Position numbers and translations under genes: made by a program. A stretch of 64,000 bases of DNA from positions 186,001-250,000 of the forward strand of contig NZ_JAQIIO010000003.1 in assembly GCF_027891095.1 (NCBI RefSeq). Reading direction: 5' to 3'. Source of the DNA: Aliiroseovarius salicola. Lineage in GTDB: Bacteria; Pseudomonadota; Alphaproteobacteria; Rhodobacterales; Rhodobacteraceae. Below are positions 17,523-27,608 of the stretch, piece by piece. The notes below the pieces were generated by a model. The model saw only the letters and a program-made list of their open reading frames with translations. It made no database searches and had not been told where the DNA came from. Positions within the stretch are counted from its first letter, which is position 1, and each line of letters begins with the position of its first letter.

Positions 17523-18332
17523 ATGCCTGTTTTTCTATGGATACTTGTCTCAATCGTTGGGTTTTTTGGCTACCGGTTTTGGTCGCGTCGCAGTTTGCGC
17601 AAGCGCTTGCTCGCCCAGCCATTGTCCTCAGAGTTGCGCCGGATAGAGGACAGGCAGGTGCCGCTCTCCGCGCGATTGCCAGAAAACCTGCGCCCCGGGT
17701 TTGAAGGCAAGATCAACCTGTTCTTGCATCAGGTGACCTTTCACGGTTGCGACGGGCTGGAGGTCACCGATGAGATGCGCCTGTCAATCGCTGCACAGGC
17801 CTGTCTGCTGATCGCAGGCAGCGACGCGTGGTATCGCCACCTGCGCACGGTGCTGGTGTATCCCGGGGCGTTCCACTCTGTGCAACAGGAACGGGACGGG
17901 TTTGTGGTGTCGGAGAGGCGCAGCATCCGCAGTGGTGAAAGCTGGCAATACGGCCCGGTGATCCTGTCGTGGCAGGACAGTGAGCAGGGCGCACTGAATG
18001 ACATGGACGGGCGCAATGTGGTACTGCATGAATTTGCCCATCAGCTCGACGGGTTGTCAGGCGACACCGATGGCGCGCCACTGATGGCAAAGGGACAGAA
18101 TTTCGAGGATTGGCGCCGTGTGATCGTGCCTGCCTATCAGCATCATGTATCACAGGTCATGGCGGGCCGGCGCACGGTGATTGACGAATACGGAGCTGAG
18201 GGACCAGAAGAGTTCTTCGCCGTAGCGATCGAGCTGTTCTTTGAACGGCCCGACGCGCTCAAGGGCGAAGAGCCGGAGGTCTATCAGCAGATTTCCGATT
18301 TGCTGGGTATGGACCCGTCCAGCTGGCGCTGA
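17523..18332 (+). CDS. mtfA: zinc-dependent peptidase, MtfA/M90 family
   Basis: A zinc aminopeptidase-like protein related to MtfA, which in Escherichia coli binds the glucose repressor Mlc and has peptidase activity. An N-terminal hydrophobic segment (residues 3-19) probably anchors it in the membrane, unlike the cytoplasmic E. coli protein. The zinc motif HEFAHQLD gives His169, Glu170 and His173, and the distal region ends EEFFAVAIELFFERP with the third ligand. Length 269 is normal. It is convergent with metG, the stop codons sharing a stem-loop region. Confidence 0.88.
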   Translation: MPVFLWILVSIVGFFGYRFWSRRSLRKRLLAQPLSSELRRIEDRQVPLSARLPENLRPGFEGKINLFLHQVTFHGCDGLEVTDEMRLSIAAQACLLIAGSDAWYRHLRTVLVYPGAFHSVQQERDGFVVSERRSIRSGESWQYGPVILSWQDSEQGALNDMDGRNVVLHEFAHQLDGLSGDTDGAPLMAKGQNFEDWRRVIVPAYQHHVSQVMAGRRTVIDEYGAEGPEEFFAVAIELFFERPDALKGEEPEVYQQISDLLGMDPSSWR

Positions 18333-18346
18333 CGGGTCCATCTGGT
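18311..18346. terminator. shared stem-loop between convergent mtfA-like gene and metG
   Basis: GGACCCGTC (18311-18319) pairs with GACGGGTCC (18331-18339), spanning the end of the first gene; a short T-rich run follows on the plus strand (GGTTTTG). Confidence 0.45.
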
Positions 18347-18356
18347 TTTGCATGGA

Positions 18357-20072
18357 TCAGTCGCGGGTGCCTGCGAACCGTTCCTGCCAGCCTTCACGCT
18401 CTTCGTCCGCGATCTTGGCAAACAGGTTGTCCGGCACGGTGAACGCATGGCCAGCTTTCAGGCGATCCAACGCGTCTGTCACATCCCCCGGCCATTCCAT
18501 TTCGATCTTCATCGCTTTGGAAAGCGTATCTGCCGCATCCGGAATGAACGGCGCCGACAACACCGCATAAAGCGGGATCAGGTTCAGCGCCAGACGGATC
18601 TGTGCCGCAGCCTGATCCGGGTCAGTCTTAAAAGTCGACCAAGGGGCGGCGGTTTGCAGATATTCATTGCCCGCCACCCAGATACCGCGGAGTTCCTGTG
18701 CGGCCTTGCGCACATCCATTGCTTCCATATGGCCCTCGTAGGCCCGGACTTTGGCGGTCAGATCGGAAATCAGCGCGGCTTCCACCTCACCAAATTCCCC
18801 ACCCTCTGGTACCGCTTCGGAAAACTTCGAGCGGCAGAATTTTGTCACGCGGGACACGAAGTTGCCGAGCACGTCAGCCAGATCCTTGTTCACAGAAGCC
18901 TGGAAGTTCTCCCAGGTGAACTCGCTGTCCGAATTTTCCGGCGCGTGGCTCAGAAGCCACCAGCGCCAATAGTCGGCGGGAAGGATGTCCAGCGCCTGAT
19001 CCATAAAGACGCCACGGCCCTTTGAGGTCGAGAACTGCCCGCCATCATAGTTCAGATAGTTGAACGATTTGATGTAATCGACCAGCTTCCATGGTTCTTC
19101 CGAGCCCATGATGGTGGCCGGGAATGACAGGGTATGGAACGGCACGTTGTCCTTGCCCATGAACTGCACATACCGCACGTCATCGGCGCCCCTGTCGGTG
19201 CGCCACCAGCGCTCCCAGAACTCGGGCCCTTCGCCCTTTTCATCTGCCAGTTCGGCGGTGGCGGCGATATATTCAATCGGCGCGTCAAACCAGACATAGA
19301 AGACCTTGCCTTCCATACCAGGCCAGTCCTCGTCGCCCTTCTTGACCGGAACCCCCCAGTCGAGGTCGCGGGTGATGCCCCGGTCCTGCAACCCGTCGCC
19401 GTCATGCAGCCATTTTTTGGCAATCGACGTGGTCAGCACCGGCCAGTCGGCCTTGGTGTTGATCCAGCTGTCCAGCGCGTCCTTGAGCTTCGACTGGCGC
19501 AGGTAAAGGTGCTTGGTCTCACGTACTTCCAGATCAGTCGAGCCAGAAATCGCCGAACGCGGGTTGATCAGGTCGGTTGGATCGAGCTGCTTGGTGCAGT
19601 TTTCGCATTGATCCCCGCGCGCGCCGTCATAGCCACAGTTGGGGCATTCGCCTTCAATGTAGCGGTCGGGGAGAAAGCGCCCATCGGCGTTGGAATAGAC
19701 CTGCTTTTCGCTCACTTCCTCGATATAGCCATTGTCCGCCAGCTTGCCTGCAAAATGCTGGGTCAGCTTACGGTTCTGCGGGGAAGATGATCGGCCAAAA
19801 TTGTCGAAGGACAAGCGGAAACGGTTCGCGATATCCGATTGCACCTCATGCATCTCGGCGCAAAACTCTGCCACCGGTTTGCCCGCCTTGGCAGCGGCCA
19901 GTTCCGCCGGTGTGCCGTGTTCGTCGGTGGCACAAATGAACATGACCTCGCGGCCCCGGCCACGGTTGTAACGGGCGTAAAGGTCAGCGGGCAATTGGCT
20001 GCCCACGAGGTTGCCGAGGTGCTTGATCCCATTGATATAAGGGATCGCCGAGGTGATGAGGACGCGGTTCAT
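18357..20072 (-). CDS. metG: methionyl-tRNA synthetase
   Basis: Class I synthetase charging tRNA-Met. The HIGH-like signature is in [14 protein letters not shown] near residues 12-25, the KMSKS-like signature is FSTSKGRG, and a zinc knuckle is visible in [18 protein letters not shown]. Length is 571 residues, without the dimerisation domain of longer MetRS. Strand and position put it alone, convergent with the M90 peptidase. Confidence 0.97.
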   Translation of the reverse strand: MNRVLITSAIPYINGIKHLGNLVGSQLPADLYARYNRGRGREVMFICATDEHGTPAELAAAKAGKPVAEFCAEMHEVQSDIANRFRLSFDNFGRSSSPQNRKLTQHFAGKLADNGYIEEVSEKQVYSNADGRFLPDRYIEGECPNCGYDGARGDQCENCTKQLDPTDLINPRSAISGSTDLEVRETKHLYLRQSKLKDALDSWINTKADWPVLTTSIAKKWLHDGDGLQDRGITRDLDWGVPVKKGDEDWPGMEGKVFYVWFDAPIEYIAATAELADEKGEGPEFWERWWRTDRGADDVRYVQFMGKDNVPFHTLSFPATIMGSEEPWKLVDYIKSFNYLNYDGGQFSTSKGRGVFMDQALDILPADYWRWWLLSHAPENSDSEFTWENFQASVNKDLADVLGNFVSRVTKFCRSKFSEAVPEGGEFGEVEAALISDLTAKVRAYEGHMEAMDVRKAAQELRGIWVAGNEYLQTAAPWSTFKTDPDQAAAQIRLALNLIPLYAVLSAPFIPDAADTLSKAMKIEMEWPGDVTDALDRLKAGHAFTVPDNLFAKIADEEREGWQERFAGTRD

Positions 20073-20183
20073 ATATTCTTTTCCGTATTTTGGCCGAAAC
20101 GCAGCGCACGCCCGGCGAAATCAGATTTGCGCCTGTCTACGCGGATTCTGCGCAAAGGGCCAGAGGGATAGAAGCAAGGACGG

Positions 20184-20245
20184 AAGGGGCGCTGCCCCCC
20201 GCGAGACAAGCTCGCTCACACCGGGATATTTTCAGCCAGAAGAAG
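20184..20245 (+). repeat. dispersed intergenic repeat, copy R4a
   Basis: GGGGCGCTGCCCCCC, GCGAGACAAGCTCGC hairpin, then CACCGGGATATTTT, variable bases and CCAGAAGAAG. A diverged version of the family (ATATTTT and AGAAGAAG tail), on the opposite orientation to its neighbour R4b. Confidence 0.65.
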
Positions 20246-20255
20246 AGGGCGCCCG

Positions 20256-20313
20256 TCTTCTTCTGGCCATAAATATCCTGGGGGAGAGCCGAAGGCTCGG
20301 GGGCAAAGCCCCT
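20256..20313 (-). repeat. dispersed intergenic repeat, copy R4b
   Basis: On the minus strand: GGGGCTTTGCCCC, CCGAGCCTTCGG hairpin, CCCCCAGGATATTTATGG, CCAGAAGAAG. R4a and R4b face each other and can form one large cruciform. Confidence 0.65.
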
Positions 20314-20354
20314 GAAATATCCACAGAAGCACGGGGGCAGGTTCGTGGTTAGAT

Positions 20355-21596
20355 TTATTGCGTCGTTGCGATCGCCAGCCCGTCCACCACTGCGGTGAAG
20401 GCTTCGGAGTGTTGCAATGTGGCCCCCGGACAGACCTGCCCCACCGTTTCTGACACCAGTCGCATCAGGCTTGATCCGCCAACCAGAATGGCCGTGTCGA
20501 TCTGGGTGGGCGGCATCTGGGCTTGCATCAATGTCTGATAAATCGCTGTGGTCAGGGCGTCCCCATATCCGGTGAGGGCGGCATTCATGCTGCCTGACGT
20601 AATGGGGGCGGTCAGGTCCCGTTCGAGAAATCCCATCTCGATCTGTGATCTGGGCGTCGCGGCATTGGCCGCGATCTTCCCGGCTTCGACCGCAAAGGCA
20701 AGCTCGTGGCCCAACCGGTCTTCGATCACGTTTTTCAGGCGCGTGACCTTCTCTGGCTCGACCGCATGTTGCAGCAGGTCTTCTACCTTGCGCTCGGTTT
20801 CGCGGGTGTAAAGGAACGGGATCTTGGCCCAGGTGGCAAGATCCTGAAAAATCGCATTGGGCATCGGCAGAAGCTCGTCCCCAAAGGTGCGACGCAGCTG
20901 GCCGCCATGGCCCAGAAGCGGCATCACATGGGCCATGGAAATCTTTTGGTCAAAATCCGTGCCGCCCAGCCGGATGCCGTGGCTGGCGAGGATCTCGACC
21001 TTGCCGCCAGAGCTGCGAAACACGGTGAAATCGGAAGTGCCACCACCGATGTCGATGATCAGCCCGGTCTGGCTGTCCTTGCCCATCGCGTGACAGGCAT
21101 GGGCTGCGGCCTCGGGTTCAAAGAGGAAATCGACATGCTCAAACCCGGCGGCATGATAACAGGCCCGCAGGTCTGCTTCAGCCTGCCGGTCCTGATCCGC
21201 ATTGTCGGAATGGAAATGAACCGGACGTCCAGAGAGGACCTGTGTGAACTGTTCACCCGTGGCAGCTTCGGCGCGGGATTTGATCTGCACAAGAAAGGCG
21301 GTGACCACTTCGGCAAGGGTCTGTCGTTTGCCCCCGATGAGGCGGCTTTCGTGGAAAAGCGGATGGCCGAGGATGCTTTTTAGCGCCCGCATATACCGCC
21401 CGTCTTCTCCCTCGATCAGGGAAGCAGATGCCGCGGCGCCGATCTGCATGTCACTGCCTTCGGTTGGGAAGAACACCGCCGTGGGCAGCGTGTCAGCCCC
21501 GGCTTCGATGGCGACGCGTTGGGGGTGCCCCTCCGCCAGCATTGCTACAGCGGTATTGGATGTGCCGAAATCCACGGCGAGGATCGGAGAGGACAT
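20355..21596 (-). CDS. Hsp70-family protein, YegD-like
   Basis: An actin-fold ATPase of the Hsp70 superfamily, related to YegD, lacking the usual substrate-binding domain. The phosphate loops are LAVDFGTSNTAVAM (residues about 6-19) and IIDIGGGTSDFTVF, and the adenosine motif is LVGGSSLMRLV near the C-terminus. Length is 413 residues against about 450 for YegD. An upstream GTG (21602) exists but AAAGGG is better spaced for ATG at 21596. Function of the group is unknown; a chaperone role is inferred only from the fold. Confidence 0.88.
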   Translation of the reverse strand: MSSPILAVDFGTSNTAVAMLAEGHPQRVAIEAGADTLPTAVFFPTEGSDMQIGAAASASLIEGEDGRYMRALKSILGHPLFHESRLIGGKRQTLAEVVTAFLVQIKSRAEAATGEQFTQVLSGRPVHFHSDNADQDRQAEADLRACYHAAGFEHVDFLFEPEAAAHACHAMGKDSQTGLIIDIGGGTSDFTVFRSSGGKVEILASHGIRLGGTDFDQKISMAHVMPLLGHGGQLRRTFGDELLPMPNAIFQDLATWAKIPFLYTRETERKVEDLLQHAVEPEKVTRLKNVIEDRLGHELAFAVEAGKIAANAATPRSQIEMGFLERDLTAPITSGSMNAALTGYGDALTTAIYQTLMQAQMPPTQIDTAILVGGSSLMRLVSETVGQVCPGATLQHSEAFTAVVDGLAIATTQ

Positions 21597-21665
21597 GCGC
21601 ACGGCCCTTTCAAATGGGAAAGGGCGCGGTCCTACCCAGTGGCCCTTGTGCTGTCAAGCTGTCTC

Positions 21666-22886
21666 TCACCTGTCGCGCAACCGCCCAAACAGCCGCCCCA
21701 TCGAAAACGAGGTGCGCGGTGTGTAGGTATAGGGGGTCTTGTCCTCGACCGTGGGGCGCACGCGTGTTCGACTGAGGCCAAAGAAGATCAGCCCCAGATG
21801 CCCCACTGCGACAAAGGCGAAGAGGGCGGGCGGACCAAAGGCTTCGATCAGCTTCGACGAGGCATAGGGGGCGGCGATTGCCCCCACGGCATAGAAGAAC
21901 ATCAGCGCCGCCGACAGCTCGACCCGTTCCGCGCTGGTGGCAAAATCATTGGCGTGGGCGGCAGAGACCGAGAAGATCGGGAAAGTGGTGAAGCCGAAAA
22001 AAACCGCTGTCAGGAACGCCATCCCGGTGCCCATACCGCTTGCTGCGACCGTGAAAGAACAACTGAAAACCGCTGCCACCGACAGCCAGATCAGGACCCA
22101 GCGCCGGTCATATTTGTCTGCAAGCCATCCTGCGGGAAGCTGTGCCAGCGCACCTCCAAGGACAAAGGCTGCGAGGAACCAGGCCAGTTGACCGGTCTCC
22201 AGCCCAACCTCTTGCCCATAGATCGGACCCACCATCCGGAACGCGGCGGACGTCACCCCGGCCACGACGCATCCCGCTGCTGCCAGCGGCGAGCGGTGCC
22301 AGGCCAGGCCCGGGCGCAGGCGCGGGGCGGCGGGGGTTTCCGGTTGGCTGGCGCGCGTCATCGTGAGCGGCAGGATCGCCGCGCAGCAGATGAGCGCAAG
22401 CAGGTTGTAGCTGACGTAATGGGCCGGTTCCAACACGCCGATCAAAAGCTGGGCGGCCAGTGATCCTCCCATGTCCACGGCGCGATATCCCCCCATGGCG
22501 CGGCCTCGGGTTTCATTGGTGATTTTGGCATTCATCCACGCCTCGATCACCGTATAGGCCCCGGCCACACAGAGGCCGGACGCTATCCGCATCGCCGCCC
22601 AGGCATAGGGGTGGATCCACAGCATATGGGCCAGCAGCCCAATCGCCCCAAGTGCGGTAAACACCGCAAAGGCACGCGAATGGCCCACGGCACCCATCAG
22701 GCGGGGGGACCACCAGCAACCGATAAAGAACCCGACGAAATGGGCAGACCCCAAGAGGCCGATCTGTGCTTTGGTAAACCCGAGGGTCAGCCCGGACAGG
22801 GCGTCCAGTGGCCCGACACCCCCCGAACTCAACTGCAACAGGACCACCGAGATAAGAAGGGCAGCAAAGGAGACCAACAGTCGCAT
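21666..22886 (-). CDS. MFS transporter
   Basis: A major facilitator superfamily permease with about 12 hydrophobic segments over 406 residues, of the YcaD/putative sugar or drug efflux-like group. The start at MRLLVSFAALLISVVLLQLS is preceded by the strong ribosome binding site GGAGGACTTG; the longer open frame upstream is not hydrophobic. The segment RGRAMGGYRAVDMGGSLAAQL resembles the conserved cytoplasmic loop of this group. It is divergent from the ABC ATPase gene. Substrate unknown. Confidence 0.87.
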   Translation of the reverse strand: MRLLVSFAALLISVVLLQLSSGGVGPLDALSGLTLGFTKAQIGLLGSAHFVGFFIGCWWSPRLMGAVGHSRAFAVFTALGAIGLLAHMLWIHPYAWAAMRIASGLCVAGAYTVIEAWMNAKITNETRGRAMGGYRAVDMGGSLAAQLLIGVLEPAHYVSYNLLALICCAAILPLTMTRASQPETPAAPRLRPGLAWHRSPLAAAGCVVAGVTSAAFRMVGPIYGQEVGLETGQLAWFLAAFVLGGALAQLPAGWLADKYDRRWVLIWLSVAAVFSCSFTVAASGMGTGMAFLTAVFFGFTTFPIFSVSAAHANDFATSAERVELSAALMFFYAVGAIAAPYASSKLIEAFGPPALFAFVAVGHLGLIFFGLSRTRVRPTVEDKTPYTYTPRTSFSMGRLFGRLRDR

Positions 22887-23095
22887 CAAGTCCTCCGAAA
22901 AGCAGGCGCAGGGTAGCGCGGGGTGACAGTGCTGCCACCCAGACTTGTTCTGTCCGGCGGGTGTTGCACGCCCAACTGCGACAAAACTGCGTCGTTTCCC
23001 ATCGCCTGGTGGCTTGCAGAGGGGTAGGGGGGCTGCTATCCCGACTAAAGTCTGATCTAAACCATCGGAATTGCCGTTTGAGGAAAGACCTGCCC

Positions 23096-24190
23096 ATGTT
23101 GGACGCCACATCTCCTGCCACCGCCCGGCTGGAAATCCGCAATCTGGAGCGTCAGTTTGGCGGGCAACGGGTGGTGCGTGGTATCTCGCTGCAATTGCAG
23201 GCCGGGCAAGTGACCTGTCTTCTTGGACCGTCCGGTTGCGGCAAGTCGACCACGCTGCGCATCATCGCCGGGGTGGATCAGCAAGATGAGGGCGAAATCT
23301 GGATCGACGGGCAGATGGTGGCGGGGCCGGGGGTGTTTGTGCCGCCGGAAAAACGCCATATCGGTCTGATGTTTCAGGATTTTGCCCTATTCCCCCACTT
23401 ATCCGTGGCCGATAACGTGGCGTTTGGCCTGAAAGGGTCACGCACCGAAAAGCGGTTGCGGGTGCAGGAGCTTTTGGAAAAAGTTGGCCTCTTGCGTTTC
23501 ATCGACAAGTTTCCGCATGAACTCTCAGGTGGTGAGCAGCAACGCGTGGCGCTGGCCCGTGCTTTGGCACCGCGCCCCTCGATCATGCTGATGGACGAAC
23601 CGTTTTCGGGGCTTGATAACCGGCTGCGCGACGGGATCCGGGACGAAACGCTGACGCTTTTGAAAGAAGAGGGCACGGCGGTGGTGCTGGTCACCCATGA
23701 GCCAGAAGAAGCCATGCGCATGGCCGATGAAATCGCACTGATGCGCGATGGCTACATCGTTCAGCGCGGCGCGCCCTACAACGTCTATAACGCACCGGTC
23801 GACAAAAAGGCGGCGGCGTTCTTTTCCGACATCAATGTGATCACCGGAGTTGTGGAGGGCGCGCTGACCGACACCGCCTTTGGACAATTCCTTGCTCCCG
23901 GCATGCCTGATGGCACCAAGGTTGACATCGTCATTCGCCCGCAACACCTGAAAATCGACTTTGATCGGCAAGGTAAGGGACCAAATCCCTCTCCCGCCCA
24001 TGGGGTCTGGGCGCGTGGCGAAGTGACCCGTGCGCGGTTCATCGGCAAGGAGAGCCTGGTGGAGTTTTCCATGCAGGATGGCTCACAGCTCTCTGCCACG
24101 GTGCCGTCGGTGTTCCTGCCGAAACCCGGAACCCCCCTGTGGATCGCCATTCGTCGGGACCGGTGTTTCGTGTTCCGGGCAGACACCTGA
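23096..24190 (+). CDS. ABC transporter ATP-binding protein, Fe3+/spermidine type, without adjacent permease
   Basis: A nucleotide-binding subunit of an importer of the FbpC/PotA class. Walker A is GPSGCGKST (residues 44-52), the signature is LSGGEQQ (143-149), Walker B is IMLMDEP (163-169), and a TOBE domain follows around residues 280-355. The ATG is 45 codons into a longer open frame and fits the family start. No permease or binding protein gene lies beside it, so it either serves a distant transporter or works with a protein not recognisable here. It is followed 94 bases later by a hydrolase. Confidence 0.9.
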   Translation: MLDATSPATARLEIRNLERQFGGQRVVRGISLQLQAGQVTCLLGPSGCGKSTTLRIIAGVDQQDEGEIWIDGQMVAGPGVFVPPEKRHIGLMFQDFALFPHLSVADNVAFGLKGSRTEKRLRVQELLEKVGLLRFIDKFPHELSGGEQQRVALARALAPRPSIMLMDEPFSGLDNRLRDGIRDETLTLLKEEGTAVVLVTHEPEEAMRMADEIALMRDGYIVQRGAPYNVYNAPVDKKAAAFFSDINVITGVVEGALTDTAFGQFLAPGMPDGTKVDIVIRPQHLKIDFDRQGKGPNPSPAHGVWARGEVTRARFIGKESLVEFSMQDGSQLSATVPSVFLPKPGTPLWIAIRRDRCFVFRADT

Positions 24191-24284
24191 GAATTTTCAA
24201 CCTGAAGGCAACGCCGGGCGGTCATCATCTTGTGCTAAGATTGGGGCACCCTATCGCCTAGCGTTTAAATCTCTGGATATTCTC

Positions 24285-25082
24285 ATGCCTTATTTGACCA
24301 TCGACACCCATAAAATGCACTACACCGACGAGGGGACAGGCCCCGAGATCATCGTGTTTTCCCATGGTCTTTTGTTCAGTGGAGACATGTTCGCGGCTCA
24401 GATCGAGGCGTTGAAATCCCACTATCGCTGTATCACCTTTGATCACCGGGGGCAGGGCAAAAGCGCGGTAAGTACGGATGGCTATGATATCGACACGCTC
24501 ACCAACGATGCAGAGACACTGATCAAAGAGCTGGATCTGGCGCCGTGCCATTTTGTCGGGCTGTCCATGGGCGGCTTTGTCGGCATGCGCCTTGCGATCC
24601 GAAAGCCGGAGTTGCTGAAATCTCTGGTCCTGATCGAGACAACCGCCGACCCGGAGCCCTCGGAAAACGTTCCACGCTATCGCCTGTTGAACTTCATTGC
24701 ACGGTGGTTCGGACTGGGGGTTGTTGTGGGCCGTGTAATGCCGATCATGTTTGGGCAGACCTTCCTTGCCGACAAGACACGTGCCACTGAACGGAATAAA
24801 TGGCGGCGCGCCCTTGCTGACGGGGATCGGCACGGGATCACTCGTGCCGTGCGTGGTGTGATTGATCGTGAGGGGGTATTAGATGATCTTTCCCAGATCT
24901 CCCTGCCCACGCTTATTCTGGTGGGGGATGAGGACGTGGCCACAACGCCTGACAAATCGGAGAGAATGCATGGCGCAATCACGGGATCCGAGCTTGTGAC
25001 CATCCCCGGGGCGGGGCATTCCTCGCCGATTGAAGAGCCGCAGCGCGTGACCTCGGCGATCAGGGCGTTCCTTCAACGCTGA
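24285..25082 (+). CDS. alpha/beta hydrolase
   Basis: An alpha/beta hydrolase fold enzyme, 265 residues, of the 3-oxoadipate enol-lactonase-like / haloperoxidase-like group. The nucleophile elbow is GLSMGG (residues near 93-98, CHFVGLSMGGFVGMRLA), preceded by the oxyanion element FSHGLLFSGDMFAAQ and followed by the catalytic acid in LVGDEDVATTPD and histidine in GAGHSSPIEEP. It may be co-transcribed with the ABC ATPase, with 94 bases between them. Substrate unknown. Confidence 0.9.
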   Translation: MPYLTIDTHKMHYTDEGTGPEIIVFSHGLLFSGDMFAAQIEALKSHYRCITFDHRGQGKSAVSTDGYDIDTLTNDAETLIKELDLAPCHFVGLSMGGFVGMRLAIRKPELLKSLVLIETTADPEPSENVPRYRLLNFIARWFGLGVVVGRVMPIMFGQTFLADKTRATERNKWRRALADGDRHGITRAVRGVIDREGVLDDLSQISLPTLILVGDEDVATTPDKSERMHGAITGSELVTIPGAGHSSPIEEPQRVTSAIRAFLQR

Positions 25083-25287
25083 CTTTGCACGCTTTGAAGC
25101 TGACAATAACCTGACAATTTGGGGCTATCTGGGGGGCGGCACCCGCCATTTGCTTGTGAAATAAGTCGGAATGCCGATTTGTCGCGCCAAATTTCGCTTT
25201 CGGGCTTTGATATTTCCCGACAAAGGAATACATATCTCTCCTGATAGACATGAAGACGGGGTTGCCCGTCTGATGAGGGAGACACTT

Positions 25288-25503
25288 ATGCTCAACAATA
25301 TCGGCCTTCCCGGCCTTCTTCTGATCGCAGTTGTGGTTCTGGTCCTGTTCGGCCGCGGCAAAATCTCGTCGCTGATGGGCGAAGTTGGCAAAGGCATCAC
25401 CGCTTTCAAAAAGGGCGTGGATGATGGCAAGCAAGAGATCGAAGAACAGGCTGCGGACGTCGCTAAGGACGTCACCCCCGAGGAAGACAAGGAAAAGGCG
25501 TAA
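25288..25503 (+). CDS. tatA: twin-arginine translocase subunit TatA
   Basis: The pore-forming subunit of the Tat system, which exports folded proteins across the inner membrane. It is 71 residues long with one N-terminal helix ([16 protein letters not shown]) followed by the amphipathic region with [14 protein letters not shown] and KGITAFKKG, and a charged tail. ATG at 25288 is preceded by GAGGGAG; it is the first gene of tatABC, 62 bases before tatB. Confidence 0.96.
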   Translation: MLNNIGLPGLLLIAVVVLVLFGRGKISSLMGEVGKGITAFKKGVDDGKQEIEEQAADVAKDVTPEEDKEKA

Positions 25504-25565
25504 GCCGCAACCGGCCCGGGTGATCCGTGTGATCCTTTTGGGTCCTTTGTTGGGGGGCGCTGCCC

Positions 25566-26213
25566 ATGTTTGATATCGGGTTTACCGAACTTTTGGTGAT
25601 CGGTGTGGTCGCCCTGATTGTGGTGGGTCCCAAAGACCTGCCGCAAATGTTCCGCACGTTGGGGCGGTTTACCGCCCGTGCGCGCCAGATGGCGCGGGAA
25701 TTCAGTTCGGCAATGAACGAGGCGGCGGATCAGGCCGGTGCCAAAGACGTGGCCGACACGCTGAAATCTGCCACCAACCCCAAATCCATGGGGCTGGATG
25801 CGCTGAACAAAGCGGCAGAGGGGTTCGAGAAATGGGATCCGGCGAAAGCGCTGAAAGACCAGAAAGACGCTGACGCGGCGACCAAGACGCCCGAACTGTC
25901 GGAAGAACGGGCCGAAGTGGCGCGCAAGATCCACGAGGCAACGGCAAAAGCCGCCACGGATCAAAAGGCGAAAGAGGCCGCTGAGGCTGCTGAAAAGCCG
26001 GTGGATCCGGCGATGAAACCTTCCGCCAAGAAACCAGCATCGAAAAAGGCTGCAGCCAAGAAATCACCTGCCACAAAAGCGGCCTCCAAAACGACAACGC
26101 CAAAGACAACAACTGCCAAGAAGACACCGACCAAGAAGGCAGCCCCTAAGAAAACTGCCAAGAAAACCGCCTCCAAGACGGCCACCAAAACATCGGACGC
26201 ATCTGACGCATGA
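25566..26213 (+). CDS. tatB: twin-arginine translocase subunit TatB with long basic tail
   Basis: Receptor subunit that works with TatC in substrate recognition. The N-terminal helix and hinge are clear ([25 protein letters not shown]), as is the amphipathic helix after it. From about residue 125 onward the chain becomes lysine, alanine and threonine rich, ending in repeats such as [14 protein letters not shown], resembling histone H1-type tails. Length is 215 residues, longer than E. coli TatB (171). The stop overlaps the tatC ATG by four bases. Confidence 0.94.
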   Translation: MFDIGFTELLVIGVVALIVVGPKDLPQMFRTLGRFTARARQMAREFSSAMNEAADQAGAKDVADTLKSATNPKSMGLDALNKAAEGFEKWDPAKALKDQKDADAATKTPELSEERAEVARKIHEATAKAATDQKAKEAAEAAEKPVDPAMKPSAKKPASKKAAAKKSPATKAASKTTTPKTTTAKKTPTKKAAPKKTAKKTASKTATKTSDASDA

Positions 26214-27121
26214 CGAAAACCGACGAGATCCCCGAGGAAGTCGAAGACAGCTCGGCCCCGCTGATTGAACATCTGGCAGAATTGCGCACCCGGCTGATGC
26301 ATTCCGCCGTGGCCTTCATCGTGGGCATGGTGATCTGTTTTACAGTATGGAACCCGATCTTCAACTTCCTTACTGATCCGCTGTGCCAGACAATGGCGGA
26401 ACGCGGTCAGTCGGATTGCGGCCTTATCCTGATCAAGCTTCAGGAAGGTTTCTTTGTGGCCGTGTCGATTTCGCTGTTTGGCGGTTTGGTTCTGTCCTTC
26501 CCCTACATCAGCTATCAGCTGTGGCGCTTTGTGGCGCCGGGCCTGTACAAGAACGAGAAAAACGCGTTTCTGCCGTTCCTGATCGCCTCACCGGTGATGT
26601 TCTTTCTGGGGGCGAGTTTTGCTTTCTACGTGGTCATGCCGCTGGCCTTTGACTTCTTCCTGGGCTTCCAGCAAGCCGGGGATGTCGGCGGCACCGATGT
26701 GCAAGCCTCAATCGACTTCCAGGGGTCTGTGCAGGAATATCTGCGCCTGACCATCAAATTTGTTGTGGCCTTCGGGATCTGCTTCCAGCTTCCGGTGCTT
26801 CTGACCCTGATGGGCAAAGCCGGTCTGGTCTCGGCCAAGGGGCTGGGTGAGGTTCGCAAATACGCCGTTGTGGCCATCCTTGTTCTGGCCGCGCTTGTGA
26901 CTCCGCCTGATGTGATCACCCAAGTGATCCTGTTCGTGGTGGTCTATGGCCTTTACGAAGTGTCGATCTTCCTTGTTGGCCGCGTCGAGAAGAAGCGCGA
27001 AGCAGAATTGCGCGAACAGGGCCTGTGGTTCGAGGATGACGAGGACGAAGCGGCGGATGATGCGGCGATGGCCGAGTTCGACGATGATGACGGAGAGGAT
27101 CTGCCCGAAAAAGGCAACTGA
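26210..27121 (+). CDS. tatC: twin-arginine translocase subunit TatC
   Basis: Polytopic core of the Tat translocase, with six hydrophobic segments in 303 residues. Conserved elements visible are [15 protein letters not shown] near the N-terminus and [20 protein letters not shown], and the C-terminal helices end at [13 protein letters not shown]. The tail is acidic ([18 protein letters not shown]). It is followed by a strong terminator, closing the tatABC operon. Confidence 0.97.
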   Translation: MTKTDEIPEEVEDSSAPLIEHLAELRTRLMHSAVAFIVGMVICFTVWNPIFNFLTDPLCQTMAERGQSDCGLILIKLQEGFFVAVSISLFGGLVLSFPYISYQLWRFVAPGLYKNEKNAFLPFLIASPVMFFLGASFAFYVVMPLAFDFFLGFQQAGDVGGTDVQASIDFQGSVQEYLRLTIKFVVAFGICFQLPVLLTLMGKAGLVSAKGLGEVRKYAVVAILVLAALVTPPDVITQVILFVVVYGLYEVSIFLVGRVEKKREAELREQGLWFEDDEDEAADDAAMAEFDDDDGEDLPEKGN

Positions 27122-27143
27122 TCCTTTTGGAAACCTCAACAGA

Positions 27144-27172
27144 AAGCGCGCCCCATTCGGCGCGCTTTTTTG
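27144..27172 (+). terminator. terminator after tatC
   Basis: Stem AAGCGCGCC/GGCGCGCTT (27144-27152 and 27159-27167) followed by TTTTTGG. Confidence 0.9.
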
Positions 27173-27227
27173 GTTTTGTGATCCCGGCAGGCTTGATGTG
27201 TGCCCGCCCTGCGGTCAGGCTGATCCC

Positions 27228-27506
27228 ATGACGGGTCCGCCCTCCATTACATTCACCGCGACGATCCTGCGAAAGCAGGAGAACCTGCCGCGCTATGTGA
27301 TCGTGAAGCGGAAACATATTGGCGCGCGCGACACCTCTTTCACCGCCATGGTGCAACTGAATGACGGCCCGCCATTTGAACGGCGTGTGCATCCGTGGCG
27401 AAAGGGCTCTGATGTGTTCTTTTTCAATGTCACCCAGGTGCAGGTCCGAAAAGCCGGGCTCGACACCGGAGAACGTTGCACCGTGAAGATCACACATATG
27501 GCATGA
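27228..27506 (+). CDS. DUF1905-like small protein
   Basis: A 92-residue protein reading MTGPPSITFTATILRK at its start, with the alternation of beta strands and the terminal KAGLDTGERCTVKI that recall the small DUF1905 barrel. No function is known for that group. It begins about 100 bases after the tatC terminator with a weak upstream site. It lies upstream of the three-copy 32-bp repeat. Assignment to DUF1905 is by pattern only. Confidence 0.6.
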   Translation: MTGPPSITFTATILRKQENLPRYVIVKRKHIGARDTSFTAMVQLNDGPPFERRVHPWRKGSDVFFFNVTQVQVRKAGLDTGERCTVKITHMA

Positions 27507-27532
27507 TCCGCCCGCACTGGGGAATTTCGCCC

Positions 27533-27608
27533 TTTAAAGAGTTTAAACTTTTACGCTGGGCCCCTTTAAAGAGTTTGAAGTTTCACCCAATCGCCATTTA
27601 AAGAGTTT
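27533..27608. repeat. three direct repeats with exact 32-bp spacing
   Basis: The core TTTAAAGAGTTT begins at 27533, 27565 and 27597, each 32 bases after the last, and is followed by A/G-rich AAA or GAA. Copy 1 contains the palindrome AGTTTAAACT. The last core lies 33 bases before the start codon of the DUF815 ATPase. Confidence 0.9.
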
